Shown piece after piece: positions 31,510 through 40,293 of a stretch of 64,000 nt of DNA. Every line of letters begins with the position of its first letter. Position 1 is the first letter of the stretch. The notes below the pieces were generated by a model. It was given only the letters and a program-made list of their open reading frames with translations. It made no database searches and was not told the DNA's origin. Position numbers and translations under genes: made by a program. Source of the stretch: Streptomyces sp. SID8374 (GTDB lineage: Bacteria > Actinomycetota > Actinomycetes > Streptomycetales > Streptomycetaceae); the NCBI RefSeq assembly GCF_009865135.1, contig NZ_WWGH01000001.1:1-64000 (forward strand), given 5' to 3'.

Positions 31510-31525
31510 ACGGCCAGTTGGCCGT
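31510..31525 (-). terminator. Hairpin downstream of the 31558 TetR gene
   Basis: ACGGCCA and TGGCCGT are perfect 7-bp arms around GT, 33 bp past the TetR stop codon and just before the riboswitch. It probably separates the two minus-strand transcripts. Confidence 0.45.
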
Positions 31526-31557
31526 GCGCGGGCGTGGAACGGCCCGATACGCAGCGG

Positions 31558-32235
31558 TCAGCGGTGGGAGGAGGGGCCGAAGCGCTCGGGGGCCAGGGTC
31601 GCGAGGAGGGAGGTGACCACGAGATCCGTCGAGGCGGCCATGTCCACGGAGTCCGGCGACAGCAGCCACTGGACCTGGAGGCCGTCCATGACCGCGATGA
31701 TGGCGTTGGCCGCGTTCCCGGTCAGCTCCGCGCGGTCGGCGGGGAGTTCGCATGCCTCGCGCAGGGCGTCGGCGACGAAGACCCGCAGTCCGTCGTAGCG
31801 GTCGCGGAAGTAGTCCTGGGCCGGGTGGTCGTCGGTGACGGACTCCGCCGAGAGGACCGCGTACAGCCGGACGATCCCTTCGCGCTCGGCGTTGCGGAGC
31901 GCGGTGTTCACCAGGTGGCGCAGGAAGTCCAGCCCCTGGGGGCGGTCCGGGCCGAGCTGTTCGATGTCGGCCCGGTCGCGCAGTTCGAGGACGCTGGTGA
32001 GGAGCAGCGCCTTGGAGCGGAAGTAGTGCAGGACGCCCGCCTGGGTGAGGCCGACCCGGTCCGCGATCTCCGCCAGCGAGGCGTTGTTGTAGCCGCGCGC
32101 GGCGAAGGTGTCCATGGCGATGGACAGGATGTCCTGCTGGCGCTGCTGGGCTTCCGGACTGCGCGGCGTACGGGGCTTGGCCGGACGGCGCGGCGGCCTG
32201 CCGACCGACCGGTTGCCCACGGGGTGGTTGCTCAC
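31558..32235 (-). CDS. TetR-family regulator next to the GH30 gene
   Basis: 225 aa. A basic Pro/Arg-rich N-terminus is followed by a helix-turn-helix (about 52-75, NNASLAEIADRVGLTQAGVLHYF) and a typical TetR_C ligand domain. The start is GTG 32235, with no clear ribosome site. It is divergent from the GH30 gene across 166 bp containing a TetR-like dyad, so it is a candidate regulator of that secreted glucanase. Confidence 0.87.
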   Translation of the reverse strand: MSNHPVGNRSVGRPPRRPAKPRTPRSPEAQQRQQDILSIAMDTFAARGYNNASLAEIADRVGLTQAGVLHYFRSKALLLTSVLELRDRADIEQLGPDRPQGLDFLRHLVNTALRNAEREGIVRLYAVLSAESVTDDHPAQDYFRDRYDGLRVFVADALREACELPADRAELTGNAANAIIAVMDGLQVQWLLSPDSVDMAASTDLVVTSLLATLAPERFGPSSHR

Positions 32236-32313
32236 CCGGTCAGCTTAAGCCTGCTCGGGAGGGTGACCCGGGAGAGATCTTCCCGGGGCGGCAGAACACC
32301 GTTCCCGACTACT

Positions 32314-32330
32314 TACTAACCACTTAGTGG
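32314..32330. promoter_or_regulatory. Candidate TetR operator before GH30
   Basis: Overlapping dyads ACTAA-N4-TTAGT and CCAC-TTA-GTGG form an AT-rich patch (TTACTAACCACTTAGTGG) between the TetR and GH30 genes, of the ACTNAGT type that TetR proteins often bind. Confidence 0.55.
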
Positions 32331-32401
32331 GTGTGGTTTCATGCCGTTGCCCCGCCGATGTCTCCAGGTATCGACGTATCGACCCAAGGAGAGAGCCGCA
32401 C

Positions 32402-34300
32402 ATGCCTCACCCCCACCCCCGCCGCCTCAGAGCACGCGCGGCAGGCGCCGCGCTCGTCCTGGCCGTCGCCGGACTCGGCGTCAACGCCACCGTCACCACC
32501 GCCCGGGCCGCCGACCCGGCCGCCCAGGTCTGGGTGACCACCACCGACGGCAGCAAGAAGCTCACCGCCGACGGAAGCGTGCCGTTCACCGGGACCCCGC
32601 AGGGCGTCGACATCCGGATCGACGCCAACAGCAAGGGCCAGAAGTTCACCGGCGCGGGCGCCTCCGTGACCGGCGCCTCGGCCCATCTCATCCAGGGCCT
32701 CCCCCAGGCACAGCGCACCACGCTGCTCAGGTCGCTGTTCTCCGCGGAGGGCGACGGCATCGGGCTGAACTACCTGCGCCAGCCGCTGGGCAGCACCGAC
32801 TTCGACGCCAACTCCGACTTCTACACGTACGAGGACACGCGGGGCTCGTTCTCCATCGACCGGGACCGGAGCCAGATCATCCCGGTCCTGAAGCAGGCCA
32901 CCGCGATCAACCCCGCCATCCGGTTCATGGGCTCGCCCTGGTCTCCCCCGGCCTGGATGAAGACGAACAACTCCCTGAACGGGGGCAGCCTCAGGACCGA
33001 GCACTACCAGGCGTACGCCGACTATCTGGTGAAGGCGATCCGGGCGTACGGGCAGGAGGGGATCACACTCACCGACCTCACCGCGCAGAACGAGCCCGAG
33101 TTCGCGACCAGTTACCCGTCGATGAGCATGACGGCCACCCAGCAGGCGGACTTCTTCCGGGTCCTGGACCGTACGCTGACCGCCGCGAACCTGCCGACCA
33201 ACCTCCTGGCGTACGACCACAACTGGGACCACCCCAACTATCCGCTGGACGTCTTCGCCAGGACGGGTGGCATCCAGCGGATCATCGGTGCGGCCTTCCA
33301 CTGCTACGGCGGAGCCCCGGCGGCACAGCAGCAGATCGTCAACGCCGGGAAGCGGGTCTTCTTCACCGAGTGCTCCGGCACCGACAGCGCGAACCCCGCC
33401 ACCACGTTCGGCGACACCCTCAAGTGGCACGCCGAGAACCTCGTCGTGCAGAACATGCGCAACGGCGGCGAGACGGTCGTCAACTGGAACCTCGCCCTGG
33501 ACCAGAACGGCGGCCCGCATCAGGGGCACTGCACCAACCGCTGCAACGGCATCGTCGAGATCGCCGGCGGCCAGGTCACCCGGAACGCCGAGTTCTACGT
33601 CCTGGGGCACGTCACCAAGTTCATCAAGCCCGGCGCGACCCGTATCGGCTCCACCAGCCAGGGGGCGGGCGGTGTGCAGAACGTCGCCTTCCAGAACCCC
33701 GACGGCACCCGGGCCGCCGTCGTCGTCAACACCGCCTCCAGCGCGCAGCGGTTCTCGCTGACGGACAACGGCAGGTCCCTCGCGTACACCCTGCCCGCCG
33801 GTGCCGTCGCCACGTTCACCTGGGACGGGAACGGTGGTACGACGGAGCCTCCCGTGGGTTCCATCGACCCGGCCGCCTGGTACCGGGTGCAGAACACCAA
33901 CAGCGGGGCCTGCCTGGACGCCGCCGACTGGGGCACCGCCGACGGCACCGCGCTCCAGCAGTGGGCGTGCGGCACCGGGGCCAACCAGAGCTGGCAGTTC
34001 CGGCCGACCAGCGGCGGGCACTACCAGGTGGTGAACCGGCACAACGCGAAGGTGTGGGACGTGGACGGCGGTGCCGGGGCCACCGCCGACGGCACCAAGG
34101 TCCACCTCTGGTCGTACGTGGGCTCCACGAACCAGCAGTGGCGGCCCGAGGCCCTGGCGACCGGCGGGCGGTACCGCTTCGTCGCCCGCCACAGCGGCAA
34201 GTGCCTCACCGTCGACAACTCCTCCACCGCCAACGGGGCCCGGCTCTCCCAGCAGCCGTGCAACGGAGCCGCCGCCCAGTCGTTCGCCCTGACCGGCTGA
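32402..34300 (+). CDS. Secreted GH30 glucanase/glucosidase with CBM13
   Basis: 632 aa: signal peptide (about 1-38), GH30 catalytic barrel plus its beta-sandwich (about 45-480), linker, and ricin-B/CBM13 lectin (about 497-632). The acid/base is Glu231 in QNEPEF and the nucleophile Glu323 in FFTECSG. GH30 includes beta-1,6-glucanases and glucosylceramidases; beside the GH64 and GH16 genes a beta-1,6-glucanase acting on fungal walls is the likeliest role (inference). ATG 32402 follows AAGGAGAGAG. Confidence 0.88.
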   Translation: MPHPHPRRLRARAAGAALVLAVAGLGVNATVTTARAADPAAQVWVTTTDGSKKLTADGSVPFTGTPQGVDIRIDANSKGQKFTGAGASVTGASAHLIQGLPQAQRTTLLRSLFSAEGDGIGLNYLRQPLGSTDFDANSDFYTYEDTRGSFSIDRDRSQIIPVLKQATAINPAIRFMGSPWSPPAWMKTNNSLNGGSLRTEHYQAYADYLVKAIRAYGQEGITLTDLTAQNEPEFATSYPSMSMTATQQADFFRVLDRTLTAANLPTNLLAYDHNWDHPNYPLDVFARTGGIQRIIGAAFHCYGGAPAAQQQIVNAGKRVFFTECSGTDSANPATTFGDTLKWHAENLVVQNMRNGGETVVNWNLALDQNGGPHQGHCTNRCNGIVEIAGGQVTRNAEFYVLGHVTKFIKPGATRIGSTSQGAGGVQNVAFQNPDGTRAAVVVNTASSAQRFSLTDNGRSLAYTLPAGAVATFTWDGNGGTTEPPVGSIDPAAWYRVQNTNSGACLDAADWGTADGTALQQWACGTGANQSWQFRPTSGGHYQVVNRHNAKVWDVDGGAGATADGTKVHLWSYVGSTNQQWRPEALATGGRYRFVARHSGKCLTVDNSSTANGARLSQQPCNGAAAQSFALTG

Positions 34301-34315
34301 CCGCGCCTCGCTCCT

Positions 34316-34347
34316 GTCGGGCCCCGTCGTACGCGGCGGGGCCCGAC
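34316..34347. terminator. Terminator hairpin after GH30
   Basis: Perfect 11-bp arms GTCGGGCCCCG (34316-34326) and CGGGGCCCGAC (34337-34347), 16 bp after the GH30 stop and between convergent genes. Confidence 0.7.
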
Positions 34348-34365
34348 TGCGTGTCCGAGGGCGGC

Positions 34366-34785
34366 TCAGTCCCGGATCGCGGTCAGCAGCCGGGCGCAGC
34401 GCGCCGCCATGTCCTGCGCCGACCGGTCCGGGTGGTTGGTCCACCAGCCGACGAGTGCGCCGACCGCGCCGGTCCACACGTGCTTCAGCGCGTCGGCGTC
34501 CAGCGGGTCGTCGTTGCCGTGCCCGCGCAGGAGGTCCGCCGTTCCGGACGCGGCGAGGTCGTCGATGGCCCGCCGGTGCCGGTGTGGGGCGGTGTGCAGC
34601 TCGGTGGAGCCGAAGTAGGTGTACAGCATTGGCTTGGTGACGCCCACGCGCCCCGCGATCGCGGCCATCGACGCCGAGGCGCGGCCGTGGCGGCCGAACT
34701 CGTCCATGGCCGCCGCGAGGATCTGCTCCTCACGGCGCGCGCGGGGGATTCCCTTGGTCCCGGCGCTCCGGGCGCCGTTGTCGGG
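34366..34785 (-). pseudogene. Eroded TetR-family regulator
   Basis: The frame encodes a recognisable TetR helix-turn-helix (SMAAIAGRVGVTKPMLYTYFG) and TetR C-terminal helices (DALKHVWTGAVGALVGWW). The link between them is only TELHTAPHRHRR, about 40-60 residues short of the usual ligand domain. No start codon lies near the expected N-terminus (TKGIPRARREEQI); the only in-frame start, GTG 34860, is inside the divergent oxidase remnant. An internal deletion plus loss of the 5' end is the simplest reading. Confidence 0.6.
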
Positions 34786-34795
34786 CGGGGTCCGG

Positions 34796-36228
34796 GTGAG
34801 CGCCCCTGCGACGCTCGCCCATCTCGTGTCCTCCGCCCCGGCCGAGCGTGCGGCCCACACCTACGGCAAGGCGTTCCGGGATGTGGTCCGCGCGCTGTAC
34901 GGGGACATGGCGGCCGCTCCGGATCCAGTCGCCCGCCCCCGGGACGGGCGGGATGTGGTGGACCTCCTGGAGTGGGCCGCCGGGGCGGACGTCGCCGTGG
35001 CCCCGTACGGGGCGGGCAGTTCGGTCGTCGGCGGGGTCGAGTACCGGGCCGGGCAGCATTCCGGCGTCCTTTCGCTGGACCTGTCGGGGCTGGTCCGGGT
35101 CCTGGAGATCGACAGGGTCAGCCGGGCCGCGCGGATCCAGGCGGGTGCCCTGGGGCCCGGCCCGGAGGCGCAGCTGCGGCCGTACGGGCTGACGCTGCGC
35201 CACTTCCCGCAGAGCTTCGCGTTCTCGACGCTCGGCGGCTGGCTCGCCACCCGCGCGGGCGGTCATTACGCCACCCTCCACACGCACATCGACGACCTGG
35301 CCGAATCCCTGCGCGTGGTCACACCGGCGGGGGTGAGCGAGTCGTTGCGGGTGCCGGGTTCGGGGGCCGGGCCCTCGCCGGACCGGCTGTTCCTCGGCTC
35401 GGAGGGCACTCTCGGGATCATCACGGAGGCGTGGATGCGGCTCCAGGACGGCCCGTCCCACAAGGCGTCGGCCTCGGTGGTGTTCGAGCGTTTCCCCGAC
35501 GCGGTGGAGGCCGTCCGTGCGATCGCGCAGTCGGGCCTGCACCCGGCCAACTGCCGTCTGCTGGACCCGGGTGAGGCGGCCCTGTCCCTGTCGGGGGTGG
35601 CCCCAGAGGGTGGGAGCGTGCTGGTGCTGGGGGTGGAGTCGGCGCACGGGCCGGTGGAGGGGCGGCTCGCCGAACTCGCCGCGCTGGCGCGGGAACGCGG
35701 CGGCTCCCCGGCGGAGGAGGCGTCCGCCGACGGTGACTCGGCTGCCAACACCTGGCGTTCGGCGTTCCTGCGCATGCCGTACCTCCGCGCCGGGCTGGCC
35801 CGGATGAGCGTGATCAGCGAGACGTTCGAGACGGCCTGCACCTGGGACCGGTTCCCGGCCCTGTACGAGGCGGTGCACCGGGACGTCGGGGCGGCCGTGC
35901 GGAAGGTGACCGGTGCGTCCGGCCTGATCAACTGCCGCTTCACGCACGTCTATCCGGACGGGCCCGCCCCTATTTCACGGTGATCGCTGCCCGCCGGCGC
36001 GGGTCGGAGGCCGCCATGTGGGACGAGATCAAGGCCGCGGCCATGGAGACGCTCGGCGAGCAGGGGGCGACGGTCACGCATCACCACGCGGTCGGCCGTG
36101 ACCACCGGCCGGGGTACGACAGGCAGCGCCCGGAACCGTTCGCGCTCGCGCTGCGGGCGGCGAAACAGGCCCTCGACCCTGCCGGGATCCTCAACCCGGG
36201 GGTGCTGTTCGACGCCGCGGCGAGGTGA
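34796..36228 (+). pseudogene. Broken FAD-binding oxidase (alkyl-DHAP synthase-like)
   Basis: FAD-linked oxidase: the FAD-binding loop is PYGAGSSVVGGVEYR, with later TLGGWLATRAGGHYATL and SEGTLGIITEAWMRLQ. Two defects are visible. First, homology starts at the middle of the usual N-terminus (AAHTYGKAFRDVV), with ~60 residues missing. Second, in the C4 run at 35967-35970 one base appears lost: the frame ends at TGA 35981, while restoring a C gives the family motif YFTV and continues to HHHAVGRDH and AAKQALDPAGILNPG, ending at 36228. The 3' end overlaps the FUSC gene. A sequencing error would explain only the second defect. Confidence 0.72.
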
Positions 36229-38509
36229 CCGGCGGGCCGTCCGGCTCCGGCGGTGGGGTCAGCGAGGACTCGATCCGGGCGAGCTGGTGGGCGAGGCTCG
36301 TCATCCACACCTCCAGGTCGACCGAGAGGGGCGTCGGCGGGTCGCCGTCCGGTGCGGTCCGCCGCCGTACGGGCTCCGGGTGGTCCCCGGTCAGCAGGGA
36401 GGCGATCCGGTCCGTCTCCGCGACCAGCTCCTGGGCCGTGGTGCGGGCCCAAGAGGCGGCCGGGGCGCTCGCGCCGGACTCGGGGCGCAGGCCGAAGCGG
36501 GGCAGCCAGTGGGTGCCGAGGAGTATGTGGTTCGCCGCGATGAGGATGGCGTGCCAGTCGGTACGGGTGTCATCCCCCGGGGCCTCCGTGCGGTACTGCG
36601 CGTACGCCGCCTCGGCGAGGCGCAGCCGGTGGACGCCCGGCAGGGTCTGCGACCCGGCCCGCGGACCACCTGGGGGAGGCGGCGGAGAGGACCGGGAACC
36701 GCCCGCCGAGGTCGGCGGATCATCCCCGGCGCTGCCCGGCAGGGGCTGCGGATCGCCCACGGAGCCGCCCGGCGGAGGCTCCGGCGATGCCCCTGAACCG
36801 TCCAGCGGGGTCCGCCCATCACCCCCAGTGCCGCCCGGCGCGGGAGACCAGGCCCGTCCACCGCCCTCCGGTGCCAGCAGTGCCCGGGCCGTCGCGGGGA
36901 CCAGCTCGGCGCAGGTGCGCAGCAGGTCCGCCATGGCCCGGTGGACCTCCCGTCGGGCGCCGGCCGGCCAGGCCAGGAGGCCGCAGAGCAGACCGATCAC
37001 GCTGCCGGTGACGACGTCGATCATCCGGGCCTCGGAGAGCCGCCAGGTGACCGGTTCGATCTGGGCGAACGCGGTGGCGACGACCAGCGTGAAGAGCCCT
37101 TGCGCGTACGCGATGCCCAGCAGCGGTCCCAGGGCGAACGCCACCAGCATCACCGGGCCCAGCAGCGCGGCGTACACATCGGTGTGCGGGCCCAGCCCGA
37201 CCAGGAGTGCTCCCGCCACGAGCCCTCCGGCCGCGTTCCCGGCCACCGCCAGGCGGACCGCCCGCCAGGTCGCGCCGGCCGTCGTACGCCCCAGGGTCAG
37301 GACGGCGAGCAGCACCCAGAAGCCGTGGGACAGATCGAGGGAACCGGCCACCGCGCGGGCCGCCGCGAGGCCGAGCGCGGTCCGCAGGGCGTTCTGGAAC
37401 AGCACCGACCTGAACGTCACGTTGCCGACGACCCGCCGGGCCCAGAGCCTCGGCGTGGACAGCTCCGCGTACCAGAACAGCGGGCGCGGGACGGCGGGCT
37501 CGGTGGGTCTGCCGTGGACGGCGATGTCGGCGGTGATCTCCACCATCCGCGCCGATTCGGCCAGCGCAAGCACCTGTGACTGCCGCCGCTCCACCTCGAC
37601 CGGGGGCCGCTCGCCGGGCGGCCCGGACGCCCGGCGCAGGCGCTCCGCCTGGAAGTCCTGCATCGCCCGCTCCAGGGCCCCGGCCACCGGCGGATCGTCT
37701 CCGGTGCGCAGGAACCGGGCGCAGGTGGTGCACAGAGCGGCGACGCGGTCCAGGAGGGCGGCGGAGGCGGGGTCGGCGGTGGCCGGGAACTTGTCGGCGA
37801 GGGTGGCCAGCTGGTCCAGCAGTCTGCGGACCGCGCGGCCCGCCTGCTCCAGCGCGCGGTCCCTCCGGCCCGCGCCGGCCGGGCGTTCCGCCGGGGGTAC
37901 GGACCCCAGCCGGAGCCGCGCTCCGGCCTCGCGCAGCTTCTGAGGCGGTACGTCGCCGGGGGCGGCCCCGCGAGCCGCCTCGCCGAGCGCCCGGGCGAGC
38001 CGTTCCCGGTAGGAGGCGGCGGGCGGATCGGGCAGCAGGAGTTCGCAGGCCGCGAGGAGCAGGACGCCGATGGTCAGCCCCGACAGCCGCTGGCCGAGCG
38101 TGTCGGGGGCGTACGGCGGGAAGCAGGCCAGGATGTAGAAGAGCTGGAGTCCCGGCCCGATGCCCGCCGGGCGCGGGCCGCCCACCGCGGCGAACGCCAG
38201 CAGGAAGCCGACGACGAGCATGCCGCCGACGGCGGCCCAGGTGTCCACCGCGAGCAGCGTGCCCAGGGTCGCCAGGACCAGGGCCCAGGGCAGTGCCCGC
38301 AGCATGACCCCGACCCGCTGGCGGCCGGAGCCGGGGATCGGTGAGAGCAGGCCGACGGCGATGGGGGCGAAGAGGGCGTACAGCGCCATGACCGGGAGCC
38401 CGGCGCCGTACAGCAGCGGGTAGAACCCGGCGCCCGCCGCGACGGCGACCCGGACGGCCCGGCGGACGATGGTCGCCCTCTCCTGCCCGGTGGGGATCAC
38501 ATGGGCCAT
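36191..38509 (-). CDS. FUSC-family membrane protein (aromatic-acid exporter-like)
   Basis: 772 aa with two blocks of transmembrane helices (about 20-155 and 375-520), a soluble domain after each, and FUSC/YccS-type motifs (the second block includes GFWVLLAVLTLGRTTAGATW). Such proteins are linked to efflux of aromatic acids. The C-terminal domain is interrupted by a 70-residue Gly/Pro/Ser-rich linker (about 555-625). ATG 38509 has only a weak ribosome site; an upstream GTG (VSERAARRG) would add 11 residues. Its end overlaps the oxidase remnant by 38 bp. Confidence 0.82.
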   Translation of the reverse strand: MAHVIPTGQERATIVRRAVRVAVAAGAGFYPLLYGAGLPVMALYALFAPIAVGLLSPIPGSGRQRVGVMLRALPWALVLATLGTLLAVDTWAAVGGMLVVGFLLAFAAVGGPRPAGIGPGLQLFYILACFPPYAPDTLGQRLSGLTIGVLLLAACELLLPDPPAASYRERLARALGEAARGAAPGDVPPQKLREAGARLRLGSVPPAERPAGAGRRDRALEQAGRAVRRLLDQLATLADKFPATADPASAALLDRVAALCTTCARFLRTGDDPPVAGALERAMQDFQAERLRRASGPPGERPPVEVERRQSQVLALAESARMVEITADIAVHGRPTEPAVPRPLFWYAELSTPRLWARRVVGNVTFRSVLFQNALRTALGLAAARAVAGSLDLSHGFWVLLAVLTLGRTTAGATWRAVRLAVAGNAAGGLVAGALLVGLGPHTDVYAALLGPVMLVAFALGPLLGIAYAQGLFTLVVATAFAQIEPVTWRLSEARMIDVVTGSVIGLLCGLLAWPAGARREVHRAMADLLRTCAELVPATARALLAPEGGGRAWSPAPGGTGGDGRTPLDGSGASPEPPPGGSVGDPQPLPGSAGDDPPTSAGGSRSSPPPPPGGPRAGSQTLPGVHRLRLAEAAYAQYRTEAPGDDTRTDWHAILIAANHILLGTHWLPRFGLRPESGASAPAASWARTTAQELVAETDRIASLLTGDHPEPVRRRTAPDGDPPTPLSVDLEVWMTSLAHQLARIESSLTPPPEPDGPPVTSPRRRTAPPG

Positions 38510-38564
38510 TGTCGGCCCGCGCCGGGCCGCCCGCTCGCTCACGATGCGGACGGCCCGGCGGTGG

Positions 38565-39698
38565 TCAGGCCTTGGCCGTCTCCTTCTCGGCGGTGCGGCG
38601 GCGCACCACGGCGTAGCCGTACGGGTCGGGCCAGCGGGGCTCCGCCCCGAGGGCGTCGGCGGCGCGGTGGGCCCAGTACGGGTCGCGCAGCAGCTCACGG
38701 CCGAGCATGACGGCGTCGGCCTGGCCCGAGGCGACGATCTCCTCGGCCTGGGCGGGCTCCAGGATCAGGCCGACCGCGGAGACGGGCAGGCCGGTGGCCT
38801 GCCGTACCTGTGCGGCGAACGGCACCTGGTAGCCGGGGTGGGCGGAGATCTGGGCGTCGCGGACCAGGCCGCCGGTGGAGACGTCGAGGAGGTCGACGCC
38901 GTGGGCGGTCAGCTCCTTGGCGAGGCGGACGGTGTCGTCGCCGGTCCAGCCCTCGCGCGGGTCGTCCTGGTTCTCGGTCAGCCAGTCGGTGGCCGAGGTG
39001 CGGAAGAGGACGGGCAGGTCGTCGGGCCAGACCGCGCGGACGGCGTCGACCACTTGGAGCGGGAAGCGCAGGCGGTTCTCCCAGCTGCCGCCGTAGGCGT
39101 CGGTGCGGTGGTTGGCGGCCGGGGAGAGGAAGGAGTTGATCAGGTAGCCGTGGGCGCCGTGGATCTCGACGACCCGGAATCCGGCGGCGAGGGCGCGCTC
39201 GGCGGCCGCCGCGAAGTCGCGTACCAGCTGCTGGATCTCGTCCTCGGTCAGCTCGTGCGGGACGGGCAGCCCGTCGAAGGCCACGGGGCTGGGGGCCACG
39301 GGCTGCCAGCCGCCGTCGCTCTCGGGGACGTACGCACCGCCGAGCCAGGGCCGCTCGGTGGACGCCTTGCGGCCGGCGTGGGCGAGCTGGATCGCGGGGA
39401 CCGATCCGTGGGAGGCGATGGCCGCGGCGATCCGGGTGAAGGCCTCCTGCTGGCGGTCGTTCCACAGGCCCAGGTCCCAGGGGCTGATGCGGCCGTCGGG
39501 GCGTACGCCGGTGGCCTCCGCCATCACGAGTCCGGCGCCTCCGGCGGCGCGGCCCGCGAGGTGGGTGAGGTGGAAGTCGGTCGGGACCCCGGCCTCGGGC
39601 CCGTGGGAGGCGGCGGAGTACATGCACATCGGGGACATCCACACGCGGTTGGCTATCTCCAGGGACCGCAGGGTCAGGGGCGTGAACAGAGCACTCAC
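38565..39698 (-). CDS. NADH:flavin oxidoreductase, old yellow enzyme (YqjM class)
   Basis: 377-aa FMN barrel that reduces activated C=C bonds of enones and similar electrophiles. Class markers are visible: Cys in SPMCMYSA, QLAHAGRKAST, the substrate His pair in HGAHGYL, and the FMN loop DAVMLGRELLRDP. GTG 39698 was chosen because GGAGGAG lies about 9 bases upstream. It is divergent from an ArsR regulator, with a nested operator covering both promoters, so it is probably induced by reactive electrophiles or oxidants. Confidence 0.92.
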   Translation of the reverse strand: MSALFTPLTLRSLEIANRVWMSPMCMYSAASHGPEAGVPTDFHLTHLAGRAAGGAGLVMAEATGVRPDGRISPWDLGLWNDRQQEAFTRIAAAIASHGSVPAIQLAHAGRKASTERPWLGGAYVPESDGGWQPVAPSPVAFDGLPVPHELTEDEIQQLVRDFAAAAERALAAGFRVVEIHGAHGYLINSFLSPAANHRTDAYGGSWENRLRFPLQVVDAVRAVWPDDLPVLFRTSATDWLTENQDDPREGWTGDDTVRLAKELTAHGVDLLDVSTGGLVRDAQISAHPGYQVPFAAQVRQATGLPVSAVGLILEPAQAEEIVASGQADAVMLGRELLRDPYWAHRAADALGAEPRWPDPYGYAVVRRRTAEKETAKA

Positions 39699-39770
39699 CG
39701 GTATGTCTCCTCCGAGTCGGGGCACGGCCTGGGCGCCCTGCCGGACGGGACGGGCAGCAGCGCCATGGCC

Positions 39771-39826
39771 AGTACGATAGACCTCGTAGTACGGCAGTTG
39801 TCAAACTACGAGGATGTTCGTACTTT
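39771..39826. promoter_or_regulatory. Nested operator with overlapping divergent promoters
   Basis: Two inverted repeats share one centre (39797.5): inner arms CCTCGTAGT (39782-39790) and ACTACGAGG (39805-39813), outer arms AGTACGA (39771-39777) and TCGTACT (39818-39824). The rightward promoter is TTGTCA (39798-39803), 17 bp, TACTTT (39821-39826). The leftward one, on the minus strand, is TTGACA (39804-39799), 17 bp, TCTATC (39781-39776). The two -35 boxes overlap at the dyad centre. Confidence 0.85.
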
Positions 39827-39854
39827 GGGGGGCGAGCACCCAAGGAGGCCACCC

Positions 39855-40220
39855 ATGTCCACGACCGAGCGCGCAGCCACGTCCGGCCGGCAGCTGGCCC
39901 ATCCGTCCGTGGAGGAGATCCGACTGGAAGCCGTCCTGCACGCGCTGGCCGACCCCGTTCGGCTGCGTATCGTGCGCGAGCTGGCGGACGGGCACGCGGA
40001 CATGGCCTGTATCGCGTTCGACCTTCCGGTGAGCAAGTCCACCACCACCCACCACTTCAAGGTGCTGCGCGAGGCGGGTGTCATCCGCCAGCACTACGAG
40101 GGCACCTCCCGCATGAGCAGGCTGCGCGAGCCCGACCTGGAGGCGCGCTTCCCGGGACTTCTGCCGGCCGTCCTGGAGGCGGCGCGGCGCTCCGCCCGCT
40201 CCTCCGCGCCTTCGGCCTGA
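39855..40220 (+). CDS. ArsR-family winged-helix regulator
   Basis: 121-aa repressor: winged helix about 25-95 (LEAVLHALADPVRLRIVREL, FDLPVSKSTTTHHFKVLREAG). It has one Cys (DMACIAF) near the recognition helix and no metal-binding Cys cluster, so redox or organic-ligand sensing is more likely than metal sensing. ATG 39855 follows AAGGAGG. It lies downstream of the nested operator and almost certainly controls itself and the divergent old yellow enzyme. Confidence 0.9.
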   Translation: MSTTERAATSGRQLAHPSVEEIRLEAVLHALADPVRLRIVRELADGHADMACIAFDLPVSKSTTTHHFKVLREAGVIRQHYEGTSRMSRLREPDLEARFPGLLPAVLEAARRSARSSAPSA

Positions 40221-40228
40221 GCCGTGCC

Positions 40229-40282
40229 TGTACGCCGTCTGCCCCGCGCCCTTTCGCGGGCCCGGGGCAGACGGCGTACAGC
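40229..40282. terminator. 19-bp perfect hairpin, bidirectional terminator
   Basis: Arms CTGTACGCCGTCTGCCCCG (40229-40247) and exact complement (40264-40282) fill the space between convergent ArsR and alcohol dehydrogenase genes. Confidence 0.8.
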
Positions 40283-40293
40283 TGTCGGACCGC

